Shown here: positions 51,808 through 63,994 of the stretch, one piece after another
How the letters are laid out: each line of letters opens with the position of its first letter
How positions within the stretch are numbered: the first letter of the stretch is position 1
Source: Amphiduros pacificus
Lineage: Eukaryota > Annelida > Polychaeta > Phyllodocida > Hesionidae
Assembly: GCA_949316495.1 (NCBI GenBank)
Contig: OX439000.1
Coordinates: forward strand, 3,288,501-3,352,500
Direction of reading: 5' to 3'
DNA length: 64,000 nt
Made by a program: the position numbers and the translations under genes
Notes under the pieces: generated by a model
What the model was told of the DNA's origin: nothing
Databases searched by the model: none
Seen by the model: only the letters and a program-made list of their open reading frames with translations

Positions 51808-52397
51808 TATTTAAATATATACATGCTTCTCCTATGTGAGATTATGGCTTGAGCAAGACTATCCAACCTCATCGGATATGTGACTAACGATGCTCGGCTG
51901 TATATTTGGCATGACTAATTCATTTACAAAGCTGTAATCAATATTCTGTCTCCCTCTATCAATAATGACCATCTGTGTGATAAACAATAGTCAAATATAT
52001 TATGCTACATACAAGAGTAAAGTGCTTTGATTTAACTTTGCACAAAATAAAAATTATCTCAAATGAGCTGCTCGCTTTCATATAAATATATCCATTAATT
52101 AAATACAAATATTTCAAAGGCATATAATAGTAACTACACATGTTTAGATTATGGAATTTTGCCAATAATGTATGCTGACAGAGAAAAAAATCATAAGCAT
52201 CTATTTATCTTAATATATTTATGATGAGTTTAATTTACAGAATGGACATTGCTATGATGATTATATCAAAAGAAGCCAAAGCAAAGCTAATGATACTGTG
52301 ATAAACACATTAAAACTTGAGCTGCAGCATATGTGATAATTTAGCTTAATCTGCTGGGGCAGTTGCACAACATGTCATAACCTAGGCAAATATATGT

Positions 52398-52480
52398 AAA
52401 TGTGAGGTAGGAGTGGTTCGTCACAATGACAGCATCCACATATGACAGGGAAGCAGGTCGAATCCACACCACCATCTGCT
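52398..52480 (+). repeat. Possible tRNA-derived SINE head
   Basis: GAGTGGTTCGTCACAATGAC followed by AGCATCCACATATGACAGGG, AAGC and AGGTCGAATCCACACC resembles a tRNA with an A-box-like start, an anticodon-arm-like middle and a B box (GGTCGAATCC). It does not fold into a clean tRNA by eye. The 3' extent is unclear. Confidence 0.3.
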
Positions 52481-54249
52481 ATGCAAGCCCCACGCACTCA
52501 ATAGAATATTATCTTTGATTATTGGGTCGATTCACTGTAATACTTCATCAATGAAAGAAAAGGTTGCATGCCATATCTCATAATTTCTTATTGGTAACAG
52601 TTTGGTTATATATAGCTTTCAATATTTGTGTTTAACTCAAATGAAGAATAAATATAATCTTTCAAAAAATGTATAGTTTGAAGTCATGAAAAATTCATAT
52701 ATAAATGTTATATTTATGCAGAGGAACTATTTGTAAAATATCATTTTCATAGCCATACTAAAGGAAAGTCAATAAGTTGTTATTTTAAATGCCGGGAGTT
52801 AAAAGAAAAGAAAAAACCTTAGAGGGTAGGTTGAAGGAAAGAAAGTAAAAGAATATGTCTTGGAGGCAACTTTGTTTACACCAAAGATGGCATCTGTTAA
52901 CACAACATGAAAATGGCTCGCTCTTGTTGACATCTACAACTTGAGCAAGGCTGAGCAATTTGTGGCAGTCAGTCTGTTTTTGGTGTACAGTCAACATGAT
53001 TCCACATGGGTGCAAGGACACATTACTGCTGAACTCTGCAAGCATGAACATCACGCTTGAAGAACTTGTGCAAAAAATCCGGTTCATTTTGACAAATATC
53101 TCCATATGGACAAACACCACTCACCAATCACCATTTTGTGTTCAAATTATCAACAAATCAAATTTATATTTAACTGTAATAAATAATGGAGTAAAATGGT
53201 TACTGATTTTTAAAAATCATAATTTCCAGATATTTATAGTCTTGCATCCATGGTATAAAAGCAGCTACGTGTACATCGCTTCAAACTAAGACCAGAATAA
53301 AACATGCAAAGTTTTCATCAATTTTGTGCACGACATATTTCTGTGAAGCTAAGGCTAACAGATTGATGTTTATGTGGTGAATGTGTCTGTGATGTGTTCT
53401 TCCCTTTTCTCTCTTCAAGAAAAAAAATTCTTTGTGGGACTGATGAAAACTGTTGAAAACATGATCACAAATCACGCAGAAGGTGAGACAAACAATTTAA
53501 CCATCTTATAACCATAGGTGTAAAACATAAAAGATGCTGTTCATCTTTTACACTTGCACAACACACCATGACAAATCTACTATATTTCACCTCATATTTT
53601 ATAAACAAGGTACAAACAAAAATCAATCTTTAATGTGTAATTTTAAAAGATTTATTCCATGTTAAAATCTATGCCTAGCTTTACTTGTCACCAAATATAA
53701 GAATAATACTACAAAAAATATATAAACCCTAAAAATAGTTCCAGATAGTTTAAAAATATATCAATCCTAATCTGGAATTTGCCATCTTGTCCCACATCTA
53801 TATTTTGATATGTTTGTAGTCTGTGACAAATTAATGATATCCTGAGGATTTGAAAATTGGCTAATTGTTGTCTGTGATGTTACCAGTATATTTATTGGTA
53901 AAGGATATCCTCCATGTTACATGTGTGATATATCTGTCCCATATGCAATATTTGTGTCAAAGGATTTCACTGAGATCCTCTATTTGAAGAAAACTCTTAT
54001 GCTTTGTTTTATTATATATATATTATATACTTAAAATAAATATATATAATGGTTAATGTTCTCATAAAGATTTCTGCAAACTCAAAGCAGCCAAACGTGT
54101 TGTTAGTATTATATAAAACAAAAAGTGCATCAAATTTTGATATTTCAAAAATATCAAATAAAATAATACTTGGATATTATTTTGGATCTACCTCTGAGTC
54201 AGTTGTTTTTCCAGTGGCCCTTGCCACTGCTGATCCCATAGGAATCCCA

Positions 54250-54300
54250 GCTGGTAATCCAGTGGGTAATCCAGTGGGTAAACCAGTGGGTAGTCCAGAG
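54250..54300. repeat. 12-bp repeat, four copies
   Basis: GGTAATCCAGTG-type units. They give Pro/Gly-Val or Gly-Leu-Pro-Thr frames on the two strands. A 113-codon plus frame (54049-54390) spans it but is otherwise AT-derived; not called as a gene. Confidence 0.8.
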
Positions 54301-56769
54301 GGAATCATGCTACCAAATCCTGATCCCTTCATGTTGTACAGAGAATATCAAGAAATCCTGTGTTATCATTACAGATTAAAATTATTCTAAAGAAAAAATG
54401 CTGAAGCTGGATTAAGGTTGGTGTTGAATTGGAAACCATAGAAATTTTTGGGGTGAAAATCTGTAATTCTGAAATTTGAGAATTTGGGGATCTGTGATAT
54501 TCATTCCATGTGTATGTGATATGTACACTCTAGACATGCTTCAGACTGACGCAAGATACAGGCAGAGTTATAATACAATGCACAGGAAAAATACCTGATC
54601 CCCTGATGACTTTCCAGGCAACATTGATGTAAGCGTCTTCAAGATGAAAAAAGCAAAATTATCATGGAGATCAAGCTGTCGTTTACAATTGAGATTCACA
54701 AAGTTGTGTAGCTTTGTCCATGCAGAAATAGACTCTTTGGGGACGACAGTATCACATTTACATGCTCAAAGAAATCTGTTTCATTTTGGGGTGAGAAGTA
54801 AAGCAAACAGGTGCACGAAAGTCATTCTCAGACCTGCTCCAGATTCACAAAGAATACTATAAATTTCTCATTTCATGCATAATTGCTGAATGAAATTTTA
54901 ATATTGAAAGATTATTTTTTCAGAAATATTTTGTCCTGGAGTAGCTCTTAATGGCTGAATTGTCACTAGGAAAACAGGGTGATCCTATATTAAGCTGCTG
55001 GGGTGTCTGATTTGCTCATATTCTAACTGTTCATCTCAGAAGCTCAAATTGCAATGTTGCGAATAGATAATTATTATAAAAAATACATTAAATAGATTTA
55101 TAGAATTTGTCAATATATTTAGTTTTCAAAATTATGCTATAAGCTCTTTCATTAAATATGAATTCAAAAAATCAAAGCGGAATTATTATTGTACACTTTT
55201 ATCTGAAATTCTTGAATTAATTTGTAGATTCATCTAAACATTGATATGTATATATGTATAAAGCCATACATGTTAATTTTGGTGTTAAAGTTCATGCCTC
55301 AAAATTACAACCACTGTAATTTTCTACAAAGCAGCCTGAAATGAACGAATGGCGAGAGAAAATGGCAATAGTATACCTGGGCATCCATTTTCCTTTAACT
55401 GCAAGAACCAAGATACCTTGAAATCCAAAGAAAAACAAGAAATCTGGATGGATTAGTTATGTCAAAGTAAGGAGTAGAGATGTTCTTGGAGTGAATCGAT
55501 TGATCCATATAGGCATTCCTATACAGCGAGTGTTACAGGCTCCCTCTTATTTCATGAACAGATGGCCTAAAATAACATGCACAATTCCCTTATCATATCA
55601 GCATTCTAGCTCAGTTTTTCTTTTGATAAATCATCCTGAAATGCAGTTAGAAAGCAATAGCAATGCTGAGGAAAGTGGGGTTCAAGTTAGATTCCAGAGG
55701 TCAAGGTTGAGGATGTTGATTGGTCGCATATATGGGATTAAGGTGATAGGATGGAGGCAAAGAGACAGAATCTTCTCAGAAAATTACAACCAACCTTATC
55801 TGCTAAAATCCTATTGCTGTGAATATTAAACTGAAACCCGATAGAAATCCACTCAATAATCTGCAGGCATCTGAGGCTGGTCACTGGTACTCCAAGAGCA
55901 AGGTAGAGATATGGCACTGTCACTCAATGGAACACACAATTTAATTCAAAATGGTGGAACGCTTGTCTGACATCACCGCCAACGTCACACACACAGGCCT
56001 ACAGCAAATAATCAATCTATTCTGTAGCAGATTTCTGCCCACCCCCTTATAAGTGTACTGAGCTCAAGAGATGTGGGTTAGTACCCGCCCCCATACCGGC
56101 TTAAAAAGCCATGGTCTGCCCTTAACCCAACCATCTCATTTCTTAACTCAATATTTTTTGTTCAGAAAGACACAGCCTAGTTCTAGTCAAGTACGATATC
56201 AAATAACGATAAATTGGACAATATTTTCGTGGAAATGGGGAGATCCCAGCGACAACGTGAATGACACACTTTGGGTTGCGGAGGCAGTGATAAAATTGAG
56301 TAAACATCGGCTGGATGTCATCACGGCTGCCTGCTGAAATATGGACACGGCTTTGAAAACAAATAATACCTCGACAAGGCCGTCAGTCCGCATGTACCCG
56401 GTCTTCAGAAAATGGCCTTTCAAAAACTCTTCTCTGGGAAAGATCCAAGCAAAAATTGAGTTGTATCAAATCCACTGTTTCTAGAGCACAGCTTATGGAA
56501 TATGTAGATACGGCAGCGCATAAATTATGAGCGACAATCTGCTGGGGTTTCCGCATAACCATTGCTGTTGAACACAGGAGCGAAGAAATGTCACCCAAGC
56601 CAGCTGACCAAGCTGCAATTTCATTCCAAATTTTGACCACTTTGTAACTGGAGAATATGCTATTTGTTAACCAGAAAGCTCAAGCGACCGGTCCCCGGCA
56701 TTCCGCCTTTATTTGGGGTTCCTAGGGAGGCTAAAATGCTGTGATTTTAAGGAATTGTTATGGGCTTAC

Positions 56770-56880
56770 CTTTTCTGACAATATTCCCTGAACAGTCTGC
56801 TTGACGTTTCTCGATTAGCATATCGACCTCGCAGAACCCGGATGACAACAAGACAAGAATGGCTTCCCAAAATAAAACTG
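56770..56880 (-). other. Candidate non-coding first exon of Rab3
   Basis: On the minus strand this stretch is richer in CG than its surroundings (TCCGGGTTCTGCGAGGTCG, ATCGAGAAACGTC). It ends CAGAAAAG before a strong donor GTAAGC at 56769. Rab3 must have an upstream leader exon because its ATG is the first base of exon 2, and this is the best donor I noticed upstream on the same strand. The 5' limit is arbitrary. It could instead belong to another transcript, or be chance. Confidence 0.3.
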
Positions 56881-57024
56881 CAAATCATATTCGACTCAGA
56901 ACTAATTTTAACCATATATGGATACTTTTGGGGAAGATTTCCTCTCGTGGCAGGGGAAATATATCTTAAAGGGAATGTTAAGCGGCTGATAGATTTTTAA
57001 GGGCCATTTTTCTAATTAAAGTTC

Positions 57025-57097
57025 AAATAATTTTGTCACAATGAAACATCGATGGACATTTTTTAACAAATTGTGCTTCATTGTGACAAAATTATTT
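57025..57097. repeat. 23-bp inverted repeat (hairpin)
   Basis: The left arm at 57025-57047 (AAATAATTTTGTCACAATGA then AAC) pairs with 57075-57097 with one mismatch, leaving a 27-nt loop. Weaker pairing continues outward (ATTAAA with TTTAAT). It could be a small foldback element, a MITE core or a transcribed hairpin. Confidence 0.8.
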
Positions 57098-58136
57098 ACA
57101 TTTTAATCAAATTTACTGATATTGTCAAATCGTCGCCTTAATATGAACAGATGTGTAAATTGTAAGAACTGACATATCTAAATAACTCACTACCATACTA
57201 ATTATTATATATGTTGTATTGTAACCTGGTGCTGATATGAGTGAATACTTATCTTAGTCAATAAAACCACTTTTGTATTCTTGTATTTTTGTCAAATGTG
57301 ATGGTGAACTCCATTATTTCACGTAATACGAAAATTTGATAAAGAAAACTGATAGTCTCGTTTCAATATTTGGTAAAAAAATTTTATGTGTGATAATATA
57401 CAATATATGAGATTTGGGACACGATATTCCATCTGATCTGTGTTAAAAAAATATAGTAGTGGAAACTCCTTTAAAAAAATGCAACTAATAATGAGTTTGA
57501 GGTGAAGAGGAATATTTTAATAGTTTTTTATTTATCTATTTAAATTGCTTTTTGTTTTTTAAATAATGATTGGACTTCAAAGTTATTTACTAACAGAGGG
57601 CGTAATGGTACAATACAATTTTCTTTTCTTGGCACCAGGGAGAAACTTCTCGCTGGGACATTAACTGTTCCAGTGGCAACTTAATTACTTTTGTTTTCTT
57701 GGTTTCGATATAAAAATCAGCAAATCAAATAATCCAATAAACTATTATTTCAATAAAAAGTACCTTCACAGAAAAGAACAACAAAATTATTAAAACCAAC
57801 AAAAACACACTGAACAAATTAATTTTTCTCAGTTCATTACATAAAATTCCACATTAATGACATGTCTAACTCATTTATTTATATATTTATTTAATTGACG
57901 ATATATTTTTTGTTGGGGGGTATAACAACACATATAAATACATTGAAATAAATAGTATAATGCAGGTAGTAGATCATTTAACTAATCAATTCTCCAATAT
58001 CACGGGCTCTTCACGATGTCAATTCCAACTTTAAGTGAGTAATTAGCACAACTGTGAACTCCACCACGTGGTGAACCTATCAGTAATAGTTTGCATGTGC
58101 CTCTGGTGGACAGTGCGGGATAGCTCTGAACTGAAT

Positions 58137-60549
58137 ACGAGCGTGAAGTTCATTTGATATTTGATATTTGACATTTTTTTTCAAAGTATGCCTCCAAGTA
58201 TATATCCATACACACTTATAGGATATGGGTCAAAACAGGATGTAAAAGGATGTATACCCTGTCAAAAGCGGATATATCCTTTTTATTCGTAATAAATCCT
58301 TTTTCTATACATTTATAACTTAAAAATGCTTTTTAAATGATCTCAAAGTCTTTTGATTGACTAATGGGGCCTCAAACATACTTGGTAGACATGTCTAGAT
58401 TATGTACAGACCCCTCAATATGCAAGCATAAATCTGAGGTCAATGGAGTAGCCCTTTTCCCATGACAAAGTCAGTATATTCGACCTACTGACTGGTTTAG
58501 AAATACATTTGTAAGTATGATGATTAAAATGGAGTTCTATAAATGAAAAGGAAAGGAATATCCCTTAAGAAATTCATCTTTTAAAATCAATAAAAGCCTT
58601 ATAATGCTAACAATTATGTAGCCATTTATGATATATAAATATTGATAATAAAGTGTCAAGTGTAAATATTATTGTGAAAAGTTATTAGCTAATTTAAGTA
58701 TGTTTAAGGGATAGATTTTCACTATAGATTCCATATAGTTTACTCTTTAAATCAAAGTTTTACCATCAGCATTTTATAATGTACATTACAATTTAATCTA
58801 AAAGTAAAAAAACTTTTATTTGTTAACTGTCTCAACGAGTAAAACATTCTTCATGTTCAGAATCCAGAAAAATAGCTATACCCTCAACCAATACACAGGT
58901 ATTGTTGTTGCCAACAGCATCGATCTGTCAGTCTGTCCTTCTGTCCTAATATTTGATAGGATGTTTTTGTGAAATTTAATGAATTTCCAACAGAATTGGC
59001 ATACTGTGTGAAAGGGCTGAGATAATGTTCAGTGTTGTGTAACCTTCCATCAGGCTATTACCTTGATAGAAAAAATTGTCAAGCACAATTTCTCTGTAAT
59101 TACAAATGTCAGACATTTATTTTTATATTTAATAGCATGTAATGTTCATTTTTGAAATGCCTTATATCTGCAAAACTAGCTTTGGACTTTATCCCTGGTT
59201 GTGTTCTGCCATACATTATTTGAACCTGTGCAAATTTTCTTTAATGCCACAGGATACTTGCTAATCTTCAAAGTACTTGTCACAAAATTGGCCATTGATT
59301 GTTATGACAAATTAAGAACCAAAGACTAGTGAAAGGCAGGGAGTATATAATGTTCTTTAAAGTGTTTTCAACAGATTTTGAAAGATCACTATCCTATTAA
59401 CTGTCAAAATGTAAAACAAATATATCACTAAATTGTCAAGTATCTCTTAATTTCAATCTTAGAATTTATTGACGTAAAATCATTGTCATTCCAAAGAGTA
59501 TTAATATTATTACACCACTCATACCACTCGGTAATATATTGAATATATTGGCCAACAAGATTGACAATCAACCAAACCTAGAATGTTACTGTAAGGATTC
59601 GAAAGGATTCAATATATTGTTTGTCTGTAATCTTTAATTCTTATTTTATAATTTGTATTCCAATTCAAACTTGTTTTTCATCTGATACATTATAATTAAC
59701 ATTATGTTCCTTGTGTCTTACCAATTATGACAAATAAATGAAATATGAAGTAAGCACAGTAAAAGGGCAATATCTCCAAATTATTTCCCAAATATGTTTT
59801 AGTCCCCATTAATGAATCAAAATTCATGTACATCAGGCAACTAATCTATCTTCATGGAGAGAAATTCACAAGAATGCTGGATTTTCAACTTCACAGGAGT
59901 AGAGGATTATTCGTCCTGTCTCAGATTTATGCTCTCATATTTAGACATGTCTACCAAGTATGTCTAAGGCCCCATTAGTCAATCAAAATTACTTGTAGTG
60001 CTCTCCCATCTCATACAAGTCAATAAGTCAAATATATTAACTTTGTCAGAAGAAAGGGGCTACTCCATTGAACTCAGAATTATGCTCTCATATTGAGGGT
60101 CCTAGACATAATCTAGACATGTCCACCAAGTATGTCATAGGCCCCATTAGTCAATCAAAAGTCTTTAGGTACTCTCCCCCCCACCTCATACCAGTCAGTA
60201 GGTCGAATATACTATCTTTGTTGTGGGTAAAGGGCTACTCCATTGAATTCAGATTTATGCTCTCATGTTGAGGGGGCTAGACAGAATCCAGACATGTCTA
60301 CCAAGCATGTCTAATGCCCCATTAGTCAATCAAAAGTCTTTGAGATAATTTAAAAAGCATTTCTAAGTTATAAATATATAAAAAATGGATTTATTACGAA
60401 TAAAAAGGATATATCCGCTTTTGACAGGGTATATATCCTTTTACATCCTGTTTTGACACATATCCTTTAAGTGTGTATGGATATATTCTTGGAGGCATAC
60501 TTTGAAAAAAACGTCAAATATCAAATATCAAATGAACTTCACGCTCGTA
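58137..60549. mobile_element. Non-autonomous DNA transposon with long terminal inverted repeats
   Basis: The ends are inverted copies of each other over about 365 bp (58137-58500 against 60185-60549) at roughly 90 percent identity by eye, starting ACGAGCGTGAAGTTCATTTG. The 8-bp direct repeat AACTGAAT flanks it at 58129-58136 and 60550-60557. The right end has one extra A (or the duplication is 7 bp and the termini are TACGAGCG). Subterminal DNA at the right contains three tandem units of about 173 bp, one of which is shared with the left arm. The 1.4-kb centre has no transposase-like frame. An 8-bp duplication suggests hAT or a relative, but the termini are not the usual hAT ones; superfamily left open. 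Confidence 0.85.
59930..60345. repeat. About 173-bp subterminal tandem repeat, three copies
   Basis: Copies are marked by GCCCCATTAGTCAATCAAAA at 59969, 60141 and 60316 (the first may be one base off). Each is preceded by GACATGTCTACCAAG-like sequence and followed by a CTCATACCAGTCAGTAGGTC-like stretch. The left arm of the transposon holds one inverted copy, so the right end expanded from one to three. Confidence 0.85.
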
Positions 60550-61582
60550 AACTGAATAAACAAACAATGCTTCTTCCATGAAGATATAGATCTTCTCAGG
60601 GTAAAATATATATCCATACAGTAATAATTTAACAGTTTTAACAGTTTGGACCCATATGAAAACAATAGGGACGGAGATAGAAAAGAATTGACATTGCACT
60701 GATCGCACAATATCGGCACCATCTTAGCTTACCAGATTTCCTTTGTATAGAACTATTGTGGGACTATAGCGAGGAGTCAAGAGTTCCAATCCGGTCATGC
60801 AGTTAAATTGGATACTATTAATTATAAACCGAATAATAATAAAAAAAACAAGATTGAGTTTTTGTAACTATTTACTTTTATTTAAATGATACCCACTATA
60901 TAAATGCACCTAATACCCTTGAAATATTAATATCTTGTTTAGTATCAAGATTATAAAAATGGATATTTATCATAACGATCTAGAACCACCAATTCTTTAA
61001 CTCACTCTTTTTATAAATAATCATCACAGATTTTACAAACACTTAGGTATTATCATACTGTGAATAAGATAAGACTTCAATGATTTAAGTCCTATACATT
61101 CTGACATAAAATCTGTTAACAATACAACTTTGCCGTGTCATATTTATATCTTTATTATAGGCTAATTATCTGATAAGGAAATTCAAATGTTCTGAATGTG
61201 AAGAGTATCTTCCTTTCCTCTAAGAAAAGTTGATTATTTGCCTTTTGAAAATGTTGTTTATACCCCATTGCATAAAAGTATATATATTGCATACAAATAT
61301 TAATTTCTATTGTAAAGGTCCAGGACTATTATTTAAAAGAAATACTCCATTGCATTCCCAGAGTTACATTGCGGTTTTTCATAACACATATGTTATCAAA
61401 CTGTCCATTTCTGCCCTGCATTTATCAAGTTTGACATCTATAAACCATTAATGTCATCCTAGCATATATCATTAAATGGAACAATGTTATCACCTTCTAA
61501 CTTCCAAAACAAAGTAACCGTAGCTATTGTCTTGTGAGAATTATAATAACAATGATAAAGTCTTATAATCGTGCCTTTTCAA

Positions 61583-61588
61583 TTTATT
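61583..61588 (-). terminator. Poly(A) signal of the sushi-domain gene
   Basis: AATAAA on the minus strand, 35 nt past the stop codon at 61623-61625. The position fits a very short 3' UTR. Confidence 0.5.
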
Positions 61589-61622
61589 TTTGGTCAAAAC
61601 TTTAGAATTCATGTCCTTATTT

Positions 61623-61867
61623 CTATGGCAAAGTTGTGGCATTAACACAGTCAGGTTGGAGTGGGACAAAGTTGGAGCTTGTGTCACACGTGAGTTCTCC
61701 CATCACGGTAGTCGAGGCACTGCTTACATAGTCGGGCGTGGTACAGTTAAATGTGAGGATGTCTCCATACACATAGGCGGCGCCACTGCTGCCCAGCACT
61801 GGCCCCGTACCCCCGGCACTGGTCACCAACACTCCAGGCAGCGCAGCCGGCAGGTTGCAGATCACCA
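61623..61867 (-). CDS. Sushi (CCP)-like domain protein, last exon
   Basis: The exon starts after CTTTGCAG with two bases completing a Val codon, and reads VICNLPAALPGVLVTSAGGT, later YVYGDILTFNCTTPDYV, MGELTCDTSSNFVPLQPDC and VNATTLP before TAG. It has the four cysteines of a CCP domain in order (C-N-L-P, FNC, LTC, PDC). The usual Trp before the last Cys is replaced by Phe (NFVP). The stop follows seven residues after the last Cys, with an N-glycosylation site (NAT) and no membrane segment or GPI-type tail. This makes it the natural gene end: no donor in the right phase is visible, and AATAAA follows closely. Confidence 0.85.
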
Positions 61868-62190
61868 CTGCAAAGAGTGTGCAAAATGTATTTCAACTAA
61901 AATATATTTTAAATGATATGAAAGACGTTTTTGCAGGATATTGAGAATTTATACTATGGACGGGTATATTAGGGACTAATTTAATTGATCAGTTTTCAGT
62001 ACATAGATAACAACAACAAATCATAAACACAAATAGGTCAAGACCCACGGAACTTGCATATTTCTAAATTGAAGATCTGGAGGTTTGTTCTGGAATATTG
62101 TTTTATTGGATACTTACTGGACTGCAGACTGCACTTTCGTTGAGCAAGACTATTTACATTTTCAACAGGTAGAAACGAGAAGATACCTAC

Positions 62191-62421
62191 CTGTACAGAC
62201 TGGTGCTGCTGTGATAACGGTCCCTGAATCATCAGTAAAGTCACCAGAACTCTGACAAGTTATTTGTTGAACCGAAACACCAGGACTCAGTTCATATCCT
62301 ACAGTGCAGTTAAAATCGATCTGATCGCCGTCCAGATAGTTTCCCGTAGATCCGGAAGGGTCACCAGCTACTGAAGCAACCTGTGTTCCACCTGTCTGCC
62401 ATGATGCCATACCACACGATC
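62191..62421 (-). CDS. Sushi (CCP)-like domain protein, internal exon
   Basis: A 231-bp exon between an AAACATATTTAAG-type acceptor and donor GTAGGT, phase 1 at both ends, encoding one CCP-like domain: SCGMASWQTGGTQVASVAGD, then DQIDFNCTVGYELSPG, VQQITCQSSGDF and APVCTG. It has four cysteines with CCP spacing, the usual GYEL before the third strand, and Phe where Trp is typical. The stretch between the third and fourth Cys is longer than in its neighbours. Confidence 0.9.
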
Positions 62422-62469
62422 CTTAAACATATTTAACAGATATATTTAACATATATATATATATTATTA

Positions 62470-62811
62470 CTTAATTTGATTTGTTTGTATCAACGACCTT
62501 TTCAGCACTATTTAGGCTATATCAGGTCATATGGAGGCCTGCCACTGGGACTCATGCAATGCCCTACTCTTTTCGAATAATGACTGGAGATCTTTCTTTT
62601 ACATTATCGCATAGACATGATAACACACACAACGGCTCTTGTTGACCAGTCGTGGAGCACTGGCTGGAATTGGAAACAACTCAGTTGTAGATGTCCAACT
62701 TTCTCGTCTATGTAATATGACCTTAAATGCCTGTCCCAACCAGGATTTAAACCCTAGACCTTTAGCAAGGGAGACAGACATCTTACCAACTCAGTCACTT
62801 CCCAGCCCCTT
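62470..62811 (-). mobile_element. tRNA-derived SINE
   Basis: On the minus strand the element starts GGGGCTGGGAAGTGACTGAG. It has an A-box-like TGACTGAGTTGG and a B box GGTTTAAATCC at 62743-62753 with tRNA-like spacing. An unrelated body of about 230 bp follows, with a tail ending TCGTTGATACAAACAAATC. It sits in the intron between two sushi exons, in gene orientation. The 3' limit and target duplication are uncertain. Confidence 0.6.
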
Positions 62812-62903
62812 GGTTATTACTTAACATCCTATTTGTCATTTGAAGTAAAATGTTATAAAATTGATTTGATAACTTTGTTCCTTGGTCTTTCAGGTAAACT
62901 TAC

Positions 62904-63128
62904 GCAAGCAGGTGTCTTGAAGTGCTGGTGGGCTGAAGGATCGGTTTGCTAAGCATTCTATGGTTTCATTTTCTATCTGACCAGGGTATTCATAACCATT
63001 GTTACATGTATAGATTGCATCCTCGCCATAAAAACAGCCCACTGATGGGTCATCTAGATGAGAACAGCTTCCATTCGTGAGGGCCGTATTCTTATCATCT
63101 CCAGTAGGAGGAATACCACATGTCACCT
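62904..63128 (-). CDS. Sushi (CCP)-like domain protein, internal exon with six cysteines
   Basis: A 225-bp exon between acceptor GTTTTTTTAG and donor GTAAGT, phase 1 at both ends. It reads EVTCGIPPTGDDKNTALTNG, SCSHLDDPSVGCFYGEDAIY, TCNNGYEYPG and IECLANRSFSPPALQDTCLR. The CCP core is clear (TCG.PP, YTCNNGYE, IEC, DTC). An extra pair of cysteines (GSC, VGC) in the first loop could form a third disulphide. Phe (SFSP) again replaces the usual Trp. Confidence 0.92.
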
Positions 63129-63457
63129 CTAAAAAAACAGAAAACTGCATGATACATTGTTCTAACAACAATAAAAATACACCCAAAAACCTAATGGCAT
63201 TCGAAAATATAAAAATCATTTGAAAGTGGAAGGTAACCAAGTTTTAAAAACTATTATCTCAAAAAATAAAAACGTTTATCTCAATAAATAAAACGTTAAT
63301 TATCATCTCAACAAATAAAAAGTGTTTATAGCCTGGATTTACAAAAGGTGTTTATAACCTGTTTATAACCTGGTGTTTATAACCTGTTTCTATTAGCCTA
63401 ATTTAAGTAATATTTGTGAGACACTCTGGCGTTAGGACTCAAGGATCTTTAACATAC

Positions 63458-63658
63458 CCGTACACTGCAGTGTTGTTGGACTAAAAGTGGTGTCTGCTTG
63501 ACATATGAGCTGTCCGGTGGTGACTCCAATGGAGACCTCGTATCCCTCAGCACAGCTGTACACCAGGGGGTCTTCATACACGTAGATACCATTAGGTCCC
63601 GTGCCTACCAGGGTCACCGTGTGAGGCGCTATGGCTGGGGTAACTGTACACTGCTTAA
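63458..63658 (-). CDS. Sushi (CCP)-like domain protein, internal exon
   Basis: A 201-bp exon between acceptor TAATTTCAG and donor GTATGT, phase 1 at both ends. It encodes KQCTVTPAIAPHTVTLVGTG, then YVYEDPLVYSCAEGYEVS, GQLICQADTTFSPTTLQCTG. Four cysteines and the YSCAEGYE strand are typical of CCP domains in secreted or cell-surface proteins. It resembles the last domain of this gene (LVTSAGGTGP...YVYGD against LVGTGPNG...YVYED), so these two look like the closest duplicates. Confidence 0.92.
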
Positions 63659-63819
63659 CTGAAATTATAATCCTTGTTGTTATGCTGATATTACATGAAA
63701 TCAAACAATTCAAAAGAGAAACAAAAATATATAATATCTAAAATATTTATATTTTTTAAATTATATTATTTACAGCAAATAAAATTGATTAACATGTTCA
63801 CTAACTTATTAATAATTTA

Positions 63820-63915
63820 ACACATACAGCATCTTGCACTATGAGCAGACTTAGTCTGGAATGGCGCTGTACAAATATTTATTATTATTTATTTTTATTA
63901 TTATTATCATCTTAA
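63820..63915 (+). repeat. SINE or LINE 3'-tail fragment
   Basis: GGAATGGCGCTGTACAAATA followed by TTTATTATTATT-type repeats resembles the GGCGCTATATAAAT(ATT)n tails of many animal retroposons. No head is seen upstream. Confidence 0.35.
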
Positions 63916-63994
63916 ATTGGATATGAATTATATTATGATTGATCTTTAGAACATACAAGAGTATTTGCAATATTTAAACTTGATTGAAACTTAC

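Larger units (their letters stand above)
41160..56769 (-). other. Region upstream of the Rab3 start codon, probably a 5' UTR intron
   Basis: Because the ATG exon begins with a splice acceptor, the transcript must start upstream. The 15.6 kb up to the candidate donor at 56769 hold arrays of 18, 23 and 57 bp, a poly-C tract, a TACC-ended MITE (51700-51807) and a tRNA-like SINE head (52.4 kb). No convincing coding exon was found. Confidence 0.5.

Noticed and set aside
54049-54390. 113-codon frame with PVGNPVG repeats
   Set aside because: The repeat is a four-copy 12-bp minisatellite and the rest is AT-derived sequence. The minus strand is also open (GLPTGLPTG), which argues for a repeat effect.
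56199-56640. Two overlapping minus-strand frames upstream of the candidate Rab3 leader
   Set aside because: No family likeness; the raised CG content fits a promoter-proximal region as well as coding sequence.
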